A stretch of 14,236 nucleotides of DNA. Source: Chloroflexota bacterium (GTDB lineage: Bacteria; Chloroflexota; Dehalococcoidia; SM23-28-2; RBG-16-64-32). Shown here piece by piece: positions 1 through 5,724 of the stretch. Each line of letters starts with the position of its first letter. The stretch's first letter is position 1. The DNA lies in NCBI GenBank assembly GCA_005882715.1, contig VBEI01000129.1, positions 1 to 14,236 on the forward strand, given 5' to 3'. The translations under genes and the position numbers were made by a program. The notes under the pieces are model-generated. The model saw only the letters and a list, made by a program, of their open reading frames with translations, had not been told where the DNA came from and ran no database searches.

Positions 1-419
1 TCACACGCTACCAGCATCGAATATCAGGACCACTGCTCGATCGCATCGACATCTTCGTCGACGTGCCCCGCGTGGACTATGAGAAGCTGGCGGATGGGGT
101 ATCAGCGCAGGGCTCTCAAGAGGTTCGTTCGCGGGTTGAAGGCTGCCGGGAGATACAGCGGCTGCGATTCTCGGAGTCACGGCTGGCGGCGAATGCGGAG
201 ATGGGCCCCGTTGAGGTGCGCGAGTTTTGCCAGCTCTTCCTCGATGATGCAGCGAGGTCGCTTCTGCGCACGGCGGTGAACCAGCTGGCGCTTTCTGCGC
301 GGGCGTTTCACCGGGTCTTGAAGGTGGCCCGAACTCTGGCGGACCTGGCGCATTGCGAGGTGATAACGTCTGCGCATGTAGCCGAGGCACTTCAATACAG
401 ACGGCGCGGCCAGGGCTGA
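1..419 (+). CDS. comM: ComM/YifB-family Mg-chelatase-like AAA+ ATPase, C-terminal end (5' partial)
   Basis: The gene enters from the left edge, with its reading frame beginning at base 3, and ends at TGA 417-419, leaving about 138 residues. The first residues read RYQHRISGPLLDRIDIFVDV, the signature of the end of the AAA+ module in the YifB/ComM family (arginine-finger region followed by DRIDI). A helical Mg-chelatase C-terminal domain follows, ending in SARAFHRVLKVARTLADL and a final helix with ITSAHVAEALQYR. In this family the protein is a cytoplasmic hexameric ATPase; ComM is a branch-migration helicase used during natural transformation. The Walker A and B motifs lie outside the window, so ATPase competence cannot be judged. 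The next gene, on the same strand, starts 49 bp downstream and appears to have its own promoter. The family call is strong; the exact role in this organism is inferred. Confidence 0.93.
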   Translation, partial: TRYQHRISGPLLDRIDIFVDVPRVDYEKLADGVSAQGSQEVRSRVEGCREIQRLRFSESRLAANAEMGPVEVREFCQLFLDDAARSLLRTAVNQLALSARAFHRVLKVARTLADLAHCEVITSAHVAEALQYRRRGQG

Positions 420-456
420 CTGCTTGGGCGTCCGCTGGGGATCCAAAGGGGCGTGC

Positions 457-462
457 TAGACT
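457..462 (+). promoter_or_regulatory. Candidate -10 element (TAGACT) for near-leaderless otsB
   Basis: TAGACT lies six bases before the ATG at 469 and no Shine-Dalgarno sequence sits in the usual window. An AAAGGGG run further upstream is too distant to serve. A -10 element so placed would start transcription at or within a base or two of the ATG, giving a leaderless mRNA. No convincing -35 is visible at 16-18 bp spacing. Confidence 0.45.
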
Positions 463-468
463 CGGCCC

Positions 469-1275
469 ATGGCAGCCGTTCCGCTGACGGACATCGAACC
501 GCTGCAAAATGTCCTCTCGGCCCGACCGCTCGGGCTCTTCTCAGACATCGATGGGACGCTCTCGCCGATAGTCGAACGGCCTGAAGAAGCAACGGTCACA
601 CCGCGCTGCCGAAACCTACTGAAGCGCCTCACCGGCGAAGGTGTGAGGGTGGCGCTCATCACCGGACGCACGCTTGAAGTAGCGCGCTCGATGGTGAAGA
701 TCGATGAGGCCGCGTATGCGGCCAACCATGGGCTCGAATACTGGTTTAAGGGTAGGGTGGAGTGGGCGGAAGGAGTCGATGAGTATAGAGCTCTCGTCGA
801 GCAGGTCCTGGCTGAGACGACTCAGCTTGAGGTCGCCGACGTTCAGGTGGAGAGGAAGGGTCCGGGTGTTGCTTTTCATTATCGACGGGCGCCCGACGCC
901 GAGGCGGCACGAGCGGCGATACTGCACGCAATGCCGTTATCCACTGCGCGGCGCTTCAACGTGAGCGAAGGCCGCAAAGTGATCGAGCTACGCCCTGACG
1001 TTCAGGCTAACAAAGGCACTGCGACACGACTCGTCGCCGATCGGTTGGGGGTAAGGGGAATCATTTCTGTTGGCGACGACCGGACCGACGTCGATATGTT
1101 CGAAGCCGTCTCGGATTTGCGCTCGCGGGGCATCGAGGGATGTCGAGTGGCGGTACTCAGTGCTGAAACAGTGCCGGAACTGCTGTCGGCCGTGGACTAC
1201 ACGGTCGAGGGTGTAGAGGGAGTCGAGTGGCTACTGGGGGAGGTGCTCAAAGCTGTTGGCGGGAAATCGCCATGA
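469..1275 (+). CDS. otsB: Trehalose-6-phosphate phosphatase (HAD superfamily)
   Basis: A 268-residue protein of normal length for bacterial OtsB. It converts trehalose-6-phosphate to trehalose and phosphate in the cytoplasm. HAD motif I is FSDIDGTLSPI, with nucleophile Asp26 and acid/base Asp28. Motif II is LITGR (Thr65). The lysine motif is NKGTA (Lys182). Motif IV is GDDRTDVDMF (Asp203, Asp204, Asp207), which binds magnesium. The cap domain carries NHGLEYW near 86-92 and RKGPGVAFHYR near 129-139, typical of trehalose-phosphatases. The first good start is ATG 469. It lacks a Shine-Dalgarno and sits six bases after TAGACT, so leaderless translation is likely. Its last 29 bp overlap the 3' end of the convergent synthase gene, so the two trehalose genes are not in one operon. 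The function call is strong. Confidence 0.95.
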   Translation: MAAVPLTDIEPLQNVLSARPLGLFSDIDGTLSPIVERPEEATVTPRCRNLLKRLTGEGVRVALITGRTLEVARSMVKIDEAAYAANHGLEYWFKGRVEWAEGVDEYRALVEQVLAETTQLEVADVQVERKGPGVAFHYRRAPDAEAARAAILHAMPLSTARRFNVSEGRKVIELRPDVQANKGTATRLVADRLGVRGIISVGDDRTDVDMFEAVSDLRSRGIEGCRVAVLSAETVPELLSAVDYTVEGVEGVEWLLGEVLKAVGGKSP

Positions 1276-2782
1276 GGTCGGCGAACTGGCGCTCCAGCCA
1301 GAATGTGATGTCCTCGTCCTGGATGAGTGCCTTTAGGGCGGCCGCCCTGCGTTTTCGTTCCTCAGCAGGCATATTGAGGGCCTCGTGAAGCGCGCGGACG
1401 GTCCCTTCGAGATCGGTAGGAGCAATTGGAATGCATTGCTCCGACAGCTGCTCAAAGGACCCAGCAAGCTCGGAGAGAATCAACACGCCGTCCCTTTCAT
1501 TGACTAGCGGCCCCTCTTTGGAGACGAGGTTCATCCCATCGATGATAGGGTTTACCAGGAGTACGTCGTACAGTGACATTCCGGCGATCGCCTGCGCGTA
1601 GTTTTCTTCGTAGAAGACGCGAATTGGCTGCCATTCGAGGTCCCCGAAGTGGTCGTTGATGGAGTCGATAAGCTCGAAAATTTCGTCTGTGTATGTCTGA
1701 TAGACGCCGAGTTCGCTTCGAGACGGAACGAGGAACTGTATAAACCCCACGTCTCGCCTCAGTTCGGGATGGCGCTCGAGCAGGAGCTCGTAGGAACGCA
1801 GCCCGCGAATGATATTCTTGCTGGGCTCAGAGCGGTCCACCCGCACGACCGTCTGCTGCTGCATGAGCGGCCTTAGACGTGCCTTATACTCTTCGACCTC
1901 GGGCGAGAGGGCGTATTCCTTCAGGCCGGCGGCGTCAACCGATATAGGGTAGGCGCGCACGCGGGTCGTGTGGCCGCGAAATCGCACCAAGCTTTTGGCG
2001 TAATCGATATCGACGCCATCGAGGAGCGCTTCGCAACAATGCAGAAAGTTCCGAGTATCGCCGATAGTTTGAAGACCGACGATGTCTGACGCGCAGAGGT
2101 CTTCATGGATGCGGCGGCGCATGAACTCCGGCAAGACCCCCCAGTAGCGCGGGCCGGGCCACGGGATATGCGTAAAGTGCAGGATCGTAGCTTCCGGCAC
2201 CTCGCGACGGACCACGGCGGGCGCAAGATAGAGGTGGTAGTCCTGGAGGAGGACGTAAGGAGGTTCAAGCTGTTGCTTCGCTTCGTGGACGACGGCTTCG
2301 GCGATCGCTTCGTTTACCGGGATATAGCCACTTTCCCAGGCTTCGTACACTGCGCGTCCGATGTTCGGAGTGCGGGGCGTGTTCCACATGAAGTGCTGGA
2401 CGAACCAGAGCAGCGGGTTGCAAAAAACATAGTAGTGACGCTGATAAGTGGACTGGGGGACGGTCACAAAGCGGACGTAGATCTGGTTGTCCGGCACGTT
2501 GAGAAGAGCGCCCTCTGCTCGCTCAGCGGCGAGACGGTCTCCGTCAGTCATGGCGGACGCCACCCATGTCGCCGGGACGAAACGGGCGGCTGACAAGAGC
2601 GCCGTCACCATGCCCCCGCTACCGCGATGGGCGACGAGCGAGCCATTGGCTTCGATGCGGTATTCCATTGGGCCGCGATTGCTAGCGATGATAAGGGGGC
2701 GACGCTCAAGGAGCTGTCCCGTGAGGGCTTCGAGGGAACGAAGCCTATCAGGTGAAGAACTGGATCCGTTGGAGATGGACAT
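1247..2782 (-). CDS. otsA: Trehalose-6-phosphate synthase (GT20 family)
   Basis: This GT20 glycosyltransferase joins UDP-glucose (or another NDP-glucose) to glucose-6-phosphate to give trehalose-6-phosphate. With ATG 2782 as the start it has 511 residues. Visible in order are IIASNRGPMEYR and HRGSGGMVTALLSA (N-terminal donor loop), LLQDYHLYL, HFTHIPWPGPRYW, VDRSEPSKN (Arg317 and Lys322, contacting the donor phosphates), and DGMNLVSKE (Asp415 to Glu423, the GT-B donor-ribose motif). The start is uncertain. The frame opens at TTG 2842, with ATG also at 2818, and none has a strong Shine-Dalgarno. The TTG is itself the first three bases of a perfect TTGACA, which argues for a shorter protein. The 28 residues before the conserved core look variable. 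The 3' end overlaps otsB by 29 bp tail to tail. A glucosylglycerol-phosphate synthase role is the main alternative, but the neighbouring phosphatase favours trehalose. Confidence 0.94.
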   Translation of the reverse strand: MSISNGSSSSPDRLRSLEALTGQLLERRPLIIASNRGPMEYRIEANGSLVAHRGSGGMVTALLSAARFVPATWVASAMTDGDRLAAERAEGALLNVPDNQIYVRFVTVPQSTYQRHYYVFCNPLLWFVQHFMWNTPRTPNIGRAVYEAWESGYIPVNEAIAEAVVHEAKQQLEPPYVLLQDYHLYLAPAVVRREVPEATILHFTHIPWPGPRYWGVLPEFMRRRIHEDLCASDIVGLQTIGDTRNFLHCCEALLDGVDIDYAKSLVRFRGHTTRVRAYPISVDAAGLKEYALSPEVEEYKARLRPLMQQQTVVRVDRSEPSKNIIRGLRSYELLLERHPELRRDVGFIQFLVPSRSELGVYQTYTDEIFELIDSINDHFGDLEWQPIRVFYEENYAQAIAGMSLYDVLLVNPIIDGMNLVSKEGPLVNERDGVLILSELAGSFEQLSEQCIPIAPTDLEGTVRALHEALNMPAEERKRRAAALKALIQDEDITFWLERQFADLMAISRQQL

Positions 2783-2813
2783 AACGGCTGTCGCGGGAAA
2801 AGGGCGCTTACTC

Positions 2814-2842
2814 AGCATCGCCGAGCGCGCCCAGGCTGTCAA
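2814..2842 (-). promoter_or_regulatory. Candidate otsA promoter inside the annotated-length ORF
   Basis: On the minus strand a perfect TTGACA (2842-2837) is followed after 17 bases by GATGCT (2819-2814), a poor -10 that keeps the second A and last T of the consensus. If used, transcription would begin near 2807, about 25 bases before the ATG at 2782, and would exclude the TTG 2842 and ATG 2818 starts. The -35 is convincing by eye; the -10 is weak. Confidence 0.35.
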
Positions 2843-2853
2843 CTCGAGCTGCC

Positions 2854-2883
2854 TTGATAGGCGCCGTTCGTCGCCGCTATCAT
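2854..2883 (+). promoter_or_regulatory. Sigma70-type promoter of tRNA-Arg
   Basis: TTGATA (2854-2859) and TATCAT (2878-2883) are separated by 18 bp, each five of six to the sigma70 consensus. Transcription would start near 2890, four bases before the mature tRNA 5' end at 2894. Spacing and position make this the best promoter in the window. Confidence 0.72.
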
Positions 2884-2893
2884 GAATGCGGTC

Positions 2894-2969
<76 letters not shown>

Positions 2970-3163
2970 TTCCTTCGTTGCCCACGTACGAATTCGCGAT
3001 TATGCGGCGCTCAGTTACGTTTCCCTGGACCCTGTTGGGCGACCAAAAAGCCTATCCTGTCGGCGCGTCGCTGCTCATCGGCTGGCGCCACGATTTTGTG
3101 GTTTTGCAACGTCTGCGTGACGGGGCAGATACTTATCGCGCAAGCGGCGCAAAAGAGGGTGCC

Positions 3164-3400
3164 TCAGCGCTGGCCGTGACGGTATGCCACTACGTAGGTA
3201 ATCTGTTTGCGGAACCAGGTCCAGGGTGCGGTCCAGCGGACCTCTGATTGCGATTTCTCAGTCATTGAAAGCGGCAACCATCCGTGTTCGTGCGCCCGCC
3301 AAATGTCGTCGAGCATCTGTTGCACAGTAGGGTATTCGCGAAGAACACGCCGCCCCACCGTCCGCAACCACGTCTCGTCCTCTAGCACTGTTGTATCCAT
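3164..3400 (-). CDS. Hypothetical 78-residue protein downstream of an HTH gene
   Basis: I do not recognise this protein. It has 78 residues, with an acidic N-terminus (MDTTVLEDETWLRTVG), a helix-rich middle (REYPTVQQMLDDIWRAHEHG) and a tryptophan-rich C-terminal part containing GWLPLSM, APWTWF and ITYVVAYRH. The last part resembles small beta-rich proteins whose final strand reads like VTYxR, but this is only a visual likeness. No signal peptide or membrane segment is seen. It starts 16 bp after the stop of the HTH gene at 3417-3716 on the same strand, so the two probably form one transcript. Its own Shine-Dalgarno is weak (AGG about ten bases upstream), which fits translational coupling. It could be a partner of the regulator, but no function should be assigned. 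Confidence 0.62.
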   Translation of the reverse strand: MDTTVLEDETWLRTVGRRVLREYPTVQQMLDDIWRAHEHGWLPLSMTEKSQSEVRWTAPWTWFRKQITYVVAYRHGQR

Positions 3401-3416
3401 TGCGGATGAACCTGAC

Positions 3417-3716
3417 CTAGGCGACGCGCTCTAGAATCTTGCGGTTAAGCGACGGGACGAACGGCTGAGCCGAGAATCGTTTCGGGCTTGCGCAGGCGGC
3501 AGTAATGAGCCGGCGTTGTTTCTGATGGTCGCGAAAGATGGCAAGGTGGCGCAGGATGCGTCTACGGCTCGCGGCATCAATTTGCCGATGATGACGGCTG
3601 CCTTCTGGTGCCTCCCAACATAGGACCTCTTCTGGCGCGATATTCAAGAGGTCAGCCAGCTCGCGTGGCGTCAGTCCGTGGCTGATCCGTAGTTTGCGAA
3701 GTTCTTCGGCTTCCAT
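3417..3716 (-). CDS. Small XRE-like helix-turn-helix DNA-binding protein
   Basis: A 99-residue protein. Residues about 5-35 (ELRKLRISHGLTPRELADLL, then NIAPEEVLCWE) have the pattern of an XRE/Cro helix-turn-helix: helix 1 with LRKLR, a turn at HGL, helix 2 ELADLL, and a recognition helix ending in the conserved WE. A basic helical stretch with RRRILRHL follows, then a tail with no obvious domain. The start is ATG 3716, supported by a GGAGG Shine-Dalgarno eight bases upstream. An AT-rich GATATAAAC just before the Shine-Dalgarno might be a -10, without a clear -35. It is the first gene of a likely two-gene unit with the 78-aa unknown. Autoregulation would be usual for such small regulators, but no operator was firmly identified. 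An antitoxin role is possible and unproven. Confidence 0.78.
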   Translation of the reverse strand: MEAEELRKLRISHGLTPRELADLLNIAPEEVLCWEAPEGSRHHRQIDAASRRRILRHLAIFRDHQKQRRLITAACASPKRFSAQPFVPSLNRKILERVA

Positions 3717-3865
3717 TCAGTACCTCCAGTGTTTATATCGCGTAAAGCAGCCGCGCCGAGCTATAAGGAACGTTGCCGTTCGGTTGAGGACTGCTTCATG
3801 GCGTAGAGAAGAAGGGCCGCTGATATCATGTACGGCGGACTGACGCGAAGCCATCTGACAGCCAT

Positions 3866-3893
3866 TAAAGGACCCGCAATCGGCGATCCTTTA
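3866..3893. repeat. Inverted repeat / hairpin TAAAGGA-N14-TCCTTTA
   Basis: Perfect 7-bp arms at 3866-3872 and 3887-3893 flank 14 bases that contain a further CCG/CGG pair (3874-3876 with 3881-3883) closing a CAAT loop. The structure sits in the 248-bp gap between the HTH gene (start 3716, reading left) and the hydrolase (start 3965, reading right). It could be an operator, an RNA hairpin or a relic. No U-tract follows on either strand. Confidence 0.5.
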
Positions 3894-3910
3894 GCCTAGA
3901 AATCGTATCT

Positions 3911-3943
3911 CGAGCGAGCGATGGGACTCGAACCCGCGACCGG
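3911..3943 (-). pseudogene. Decayed tRNA 3'-end remnant (T arm plus acceptor strand)
   Basis: On the minus strand, 3937-3921 reads GCGGGTTCGAGTCCCAT, a T arm with the invariant TTCGA and three good stem pairs, preceded by GGTC (a plausible variable loop). It is followed by CGCTCGC and TCG where an acceptor 3' strand and CCA-like end would lie. The two outer T-stem pairs are G:U and a C:A mismatch, and no D arm, anticodon arm or 5' acceptor strand is found further upstream. I read it as a truncated tRNA copy, of the kind often left by integration or rearrangement. A chance match to the T-loop consensus is the alternative. Confidence 0.45.
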
Positions 3944-3948
3944 TCGCG

Positions 3949-3954
3949 TAGAAT
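3949..3954 (+). promoter_or_regulatory. Candidate -10 element (TAGAAT) for the serine hydrolase
   Basis: TAGAAT matches the -10 consensus at five of six positions and ends ten bases before the ATG at 3965, which has no Shine-Dalgarno. The transcript would carry only about three leader bases. No -35 of quality is visible; the expected place overlaps the tRNA-like T arm. Confidence 0.45.
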
Positions 3955-3964
3955 AGCGCTGGCG

Positions 3965-4807
3965 ATGGCGACACTTGACGGACTCGAAGGAGAACTGCTC
4001 CGCATTGGCTCAACCTATAGCGGGAAGTGGACGTATGCGCTGACCGACATGAGCTCGGGCCAGAAGATCGGGCACCGGCAGGACGACGTCATGCCAACGG
4101 CTTCGTTGATAAAAGTACCGGTCCTCACGGCGCTATACCGCGCCGTGCACGAGGGACGGCTAAGGCTGACGGACCGCATCCGCTACGGAGACGAGCACCG
4201 CTGCCTCGGCTCAGGCGTGCTGAGCCGGTTGACGCCCGGCGTGGAGATGACGGTGCGCGACGCGGCCGTGCTGATGATCATCATCTCGGATAACAGCGCG
4301 ACGAATATCGTGATTGACCTCGTTGGGCTTGACCAGGTGAACGAGACGATGCGCTGCTTCGGGCTGGGGCGAACGACCATCTTCCAGAGGCTGGGGGATA
4401 CGAAGGCGGGCCTCGACGCGCGCAAGATGTCGGTGAGTACCGCCGGCGAGATGACACGGCTGCTCGAGCTGATCGCTCGACACGAAGCCGTGCCGCCGGA
4501 GGCGTCAGAGGACATGCTGCGCATCATGCGGCGGCAGGACTACCGGCACGAACTCTCGCGGCTGTTGCCGTGGAACGAGATGAACATGCTGGAGAACCAC
4601 ACGGAGAACTGGGTGGCGGAGAAGGGCGGCTCGTTCCTCAACGGTATCCGAACGTCGGGCGCGATCTTCAACGGCTCGCGCGGGAAATTCGTGATGTCGG
4701 TCTTCTGCGAGGGCGGTACGGGCCCGGGGACGGGACGTGAATCCGAAGGCAATCGCCTTAACGGCGAGCTGGGATACGCGGCCTGGCGGGCGCTGGCGGC
4801 GGGTTAA
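3965..4807 (+). CDS. Class A beta-lactamase-fold serine hydrolase (beta-lactamase2 family)
   Basis: A 280-residue penicillin-recognising serine hydrolase. The three active-site motifs are present: SxxK as SLIK (Ser47, Lys50), SDN (108-110, in IIISDNSATN), and KGG (220-222, in VAEKGGSF) in place of KTG. Two features are unusual for class A beta-lactamases. The omega-loop segment (about 140-160, RLGDTKAGLDARK) lacks the ExxLN motif with the deacylating Glu166. The N-terminus shows no signal peptide or lipobox, although ATG 3965 is the only sensible start. A cytoplasmic or unconventionally exported esterase, transpeptidase-like or peptidase activity is therefore as likely as beta-lactam hydrolysis. 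The gene stands alone between a divergent regulator and a convergent small gene. Family call strong; substrate unknown; antibiotic resistance should not be inferred. Confidence 0.88.
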   Translation: MATLDGLEGELLRIGSTYSGKWTYALTDMSSGQKIGHRQDDVMPTASLIKVPVLTALYRAVHEGRLRLTDRIRYGDEHRCLGSGVLSRLTPGVEMTVRDAAVLMIIISDNSATNIVIDLVGLDQVNETMRCFGLGRTTIFQRLGDTKAGLDARKMSVSTAGEMTRLLELIARHEAVPPEASEDMLRIMRRQDYRHELSRLLPWNEMNMLENHTENWVAEKGGSFLNGIRTSGAIFNGSRGKFVMSVFCEGGTGPGTGRESEGNRLNGELGYAAWRALAAG

Positions 4808-4843
4808 TCCCGCCAGCCCACCGGTTCGTCGACCCCCATTAGG

Positions 4844-5110
4844 TCACGCACGCCCTTGCGAGCGGAGAAAAGCAAGTCCGTCAGGCGTGGCATGGATCAT
4901 TTCGCCGAGACCTCCGCGGTGCACTCGAGTAACCAACCGAAGATCGACGGCATCCTCCCAGACCGGAAAGCGGGGACACGAGGTTCGCCAGGCTTCCATG
5001 ACGTCGGCGTATGATCTTGGTTGCCTGGCGATCCATTCGACCAGGTCGGCTACAAGCGACGCGTTTTCGATTGTCCTGGGGTCCCAATTGGTAGACATGG
5101 ACAGTTCCAT
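4844..5110 (-). CDS. Conserved-looking 88-residue protein of unknown function
   Basis: An 88-residue protein with the look of a small winged-helix-like domain: a helix with VADLVEWIARQPRSYADVME, a segment WRTSCPRFPVWEDAVDLRLV, a strand pair with VTRVHRG, and a final helix LAFLRSQGRA. I recall small bacterial hypothetical proteins with a similar RTSCPR...VWEDA stretch, but cannot name a family. The start is ATG 5110, strongly supported by GGAGG seven bases upstream; a second ATG four codons inside is less well placed. It lies on the same strand as, and 80 bp downstream of, the peroxiredoxin gene, with a hairpin in the gap, so they may be separately terminated. It ends 36 bp from the convergent hydrolase. 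No signal peptide or membrane segment. Confidence 0.72.
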   Translation of the reverse strand: MELSMSTNWDPRTIENASLVADLVEWIARQPRSYADVMEAWRTSCPRFPVWEDAVDLRLVTRVHRGGLGEMIHATPDGLAFLRSQGRA

Positions 5111-5150
5111 GCTACTCCCTCCACCTCACCTCGTACACCCGCACGGGCTC

Positions 5151-5167
5151 CTCGCGAACCGCGCGAG
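5151..5167 (-). terminator. Hairpin downstream of the peroxiredoxin gene, possible terminator
   Basis: CTCGCG (5151-5156) and CGCGAG (5162-5167) form a perfect 6-bp stem around a five-base loop, extendable by three pairs on the outside with one bulged base. On the minus strand it follows the peroxiredoxin stop by about 24 bases. There is no U-tract, so it may be a weak or processing hairpin rather than an intrinsic terminator. Confidence 0.35.
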
Positions 5168-5190
5168 CATTGTCATTCCATTGACTTCGT

Positions 5191-5667
5191 CTAACCGCTG
5201 ACTTTTGTCTGGCCCCGAATTGTGCTCACGGCCAGCTTCACGCTGTCCCCCGGACTGACACCGACCTGGACGTCTTCCAGCTTGCCGTCGGGGCCGATGA
5301 CAAAGTGACTGCGGTTGGTGATCAGCCTGCCCATGAAGCGCTTCTCGCCCCACACGCCGTACTTCACCGACACAGAATGGTCCTCGTCGGACAGGAGCGG
5401 GAACGGCAGCGAGTGCTTTGCCTTGAACGATTGGTGACTCTTCGCCCCTTGCCCGCTGACGCCCAGCACCACAGCGTTCTTGTCCTGGATGACTGCGAAC
5501 TCGTCGCGGAAGCCGCACGCCTGCGCCGTACATCCTGGCGTGTTGTCGCGCGGGTAGAAGAAAAGAACGATACGTTTGCCGCGAAAATCGGCCAGCGAGA
5601 CAGGATTCCCGTTCTCGTCAGGGAGCGTGAACTCGGGCGCCGGGTCGCCAACCTTCAGCGTTTGCAT
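5191..5667 (-). CDS. bcp: Thioredoxin-dependent peroxiredoxin, PrxQ/Bcp type
   Basis: A 158-residue atypical two-cysteine peroxiredoxin, which reduces hydrogen peroxide and organic hydroperoxides in the cytoplasm with electrons from thioredoxin. The N-terminus VGDPAPEFTLPDENG is the usual AhpC/TSA opening. The active site is YPRDNTPGCTAQACGFRD, with peroxidatic Cys46 and resolving Cys51 five residues on, the hallmark of the PrxQ group. Downstream are LGVSGQ, FPLLSDED and the conserved RxTFxI-like strand seen here as RSHFVIGPDG. Length is normal. ATG 5667 is preceded by AAGGAG with eight bases of spacing. The gene follows the thiolase on the same strand after 57 bp, so co-transcription is possible but not needed. 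Family call is firm. Confidence 0.95.
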   Translation of the reverse strand: MQTLKVGDPAPEFTLPDENGNPVSLADFRGKRIVLFFYPRDNTPGCTAQACGFRDEFAVIQDKNAVVLGVSGQGAKSHQSFKAKHSLPFPLLSDEDHSVSVKYGVWGEKRFMGRLITNRSHFVIGPDGKLEDVQVGVSPGDSVKLAVSTIRGQTKVSG

Positions 5668-5724
5668 GCGGCGATCTCCTTTCGGCGCCCATCATAACGC
5701 CCGGAAAAAGCTCGCGCCTCGTCG

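Noticed and set aside
1..507. Minus-strand frame of 168 codons opposite comM and the start of otsB
   Set aside because: Pro/Arg/Ser-rich low-complexity translation with no domain; it lies antisense to a clear ComM C-terminus and is an artefact of GC-rich codon usage.
2105..2593. Plus-strand frame of 162 codons inside otsA
   Set aside because: Antisense to conserved GT20 motifs, no ribosome site and no recognisable domain.
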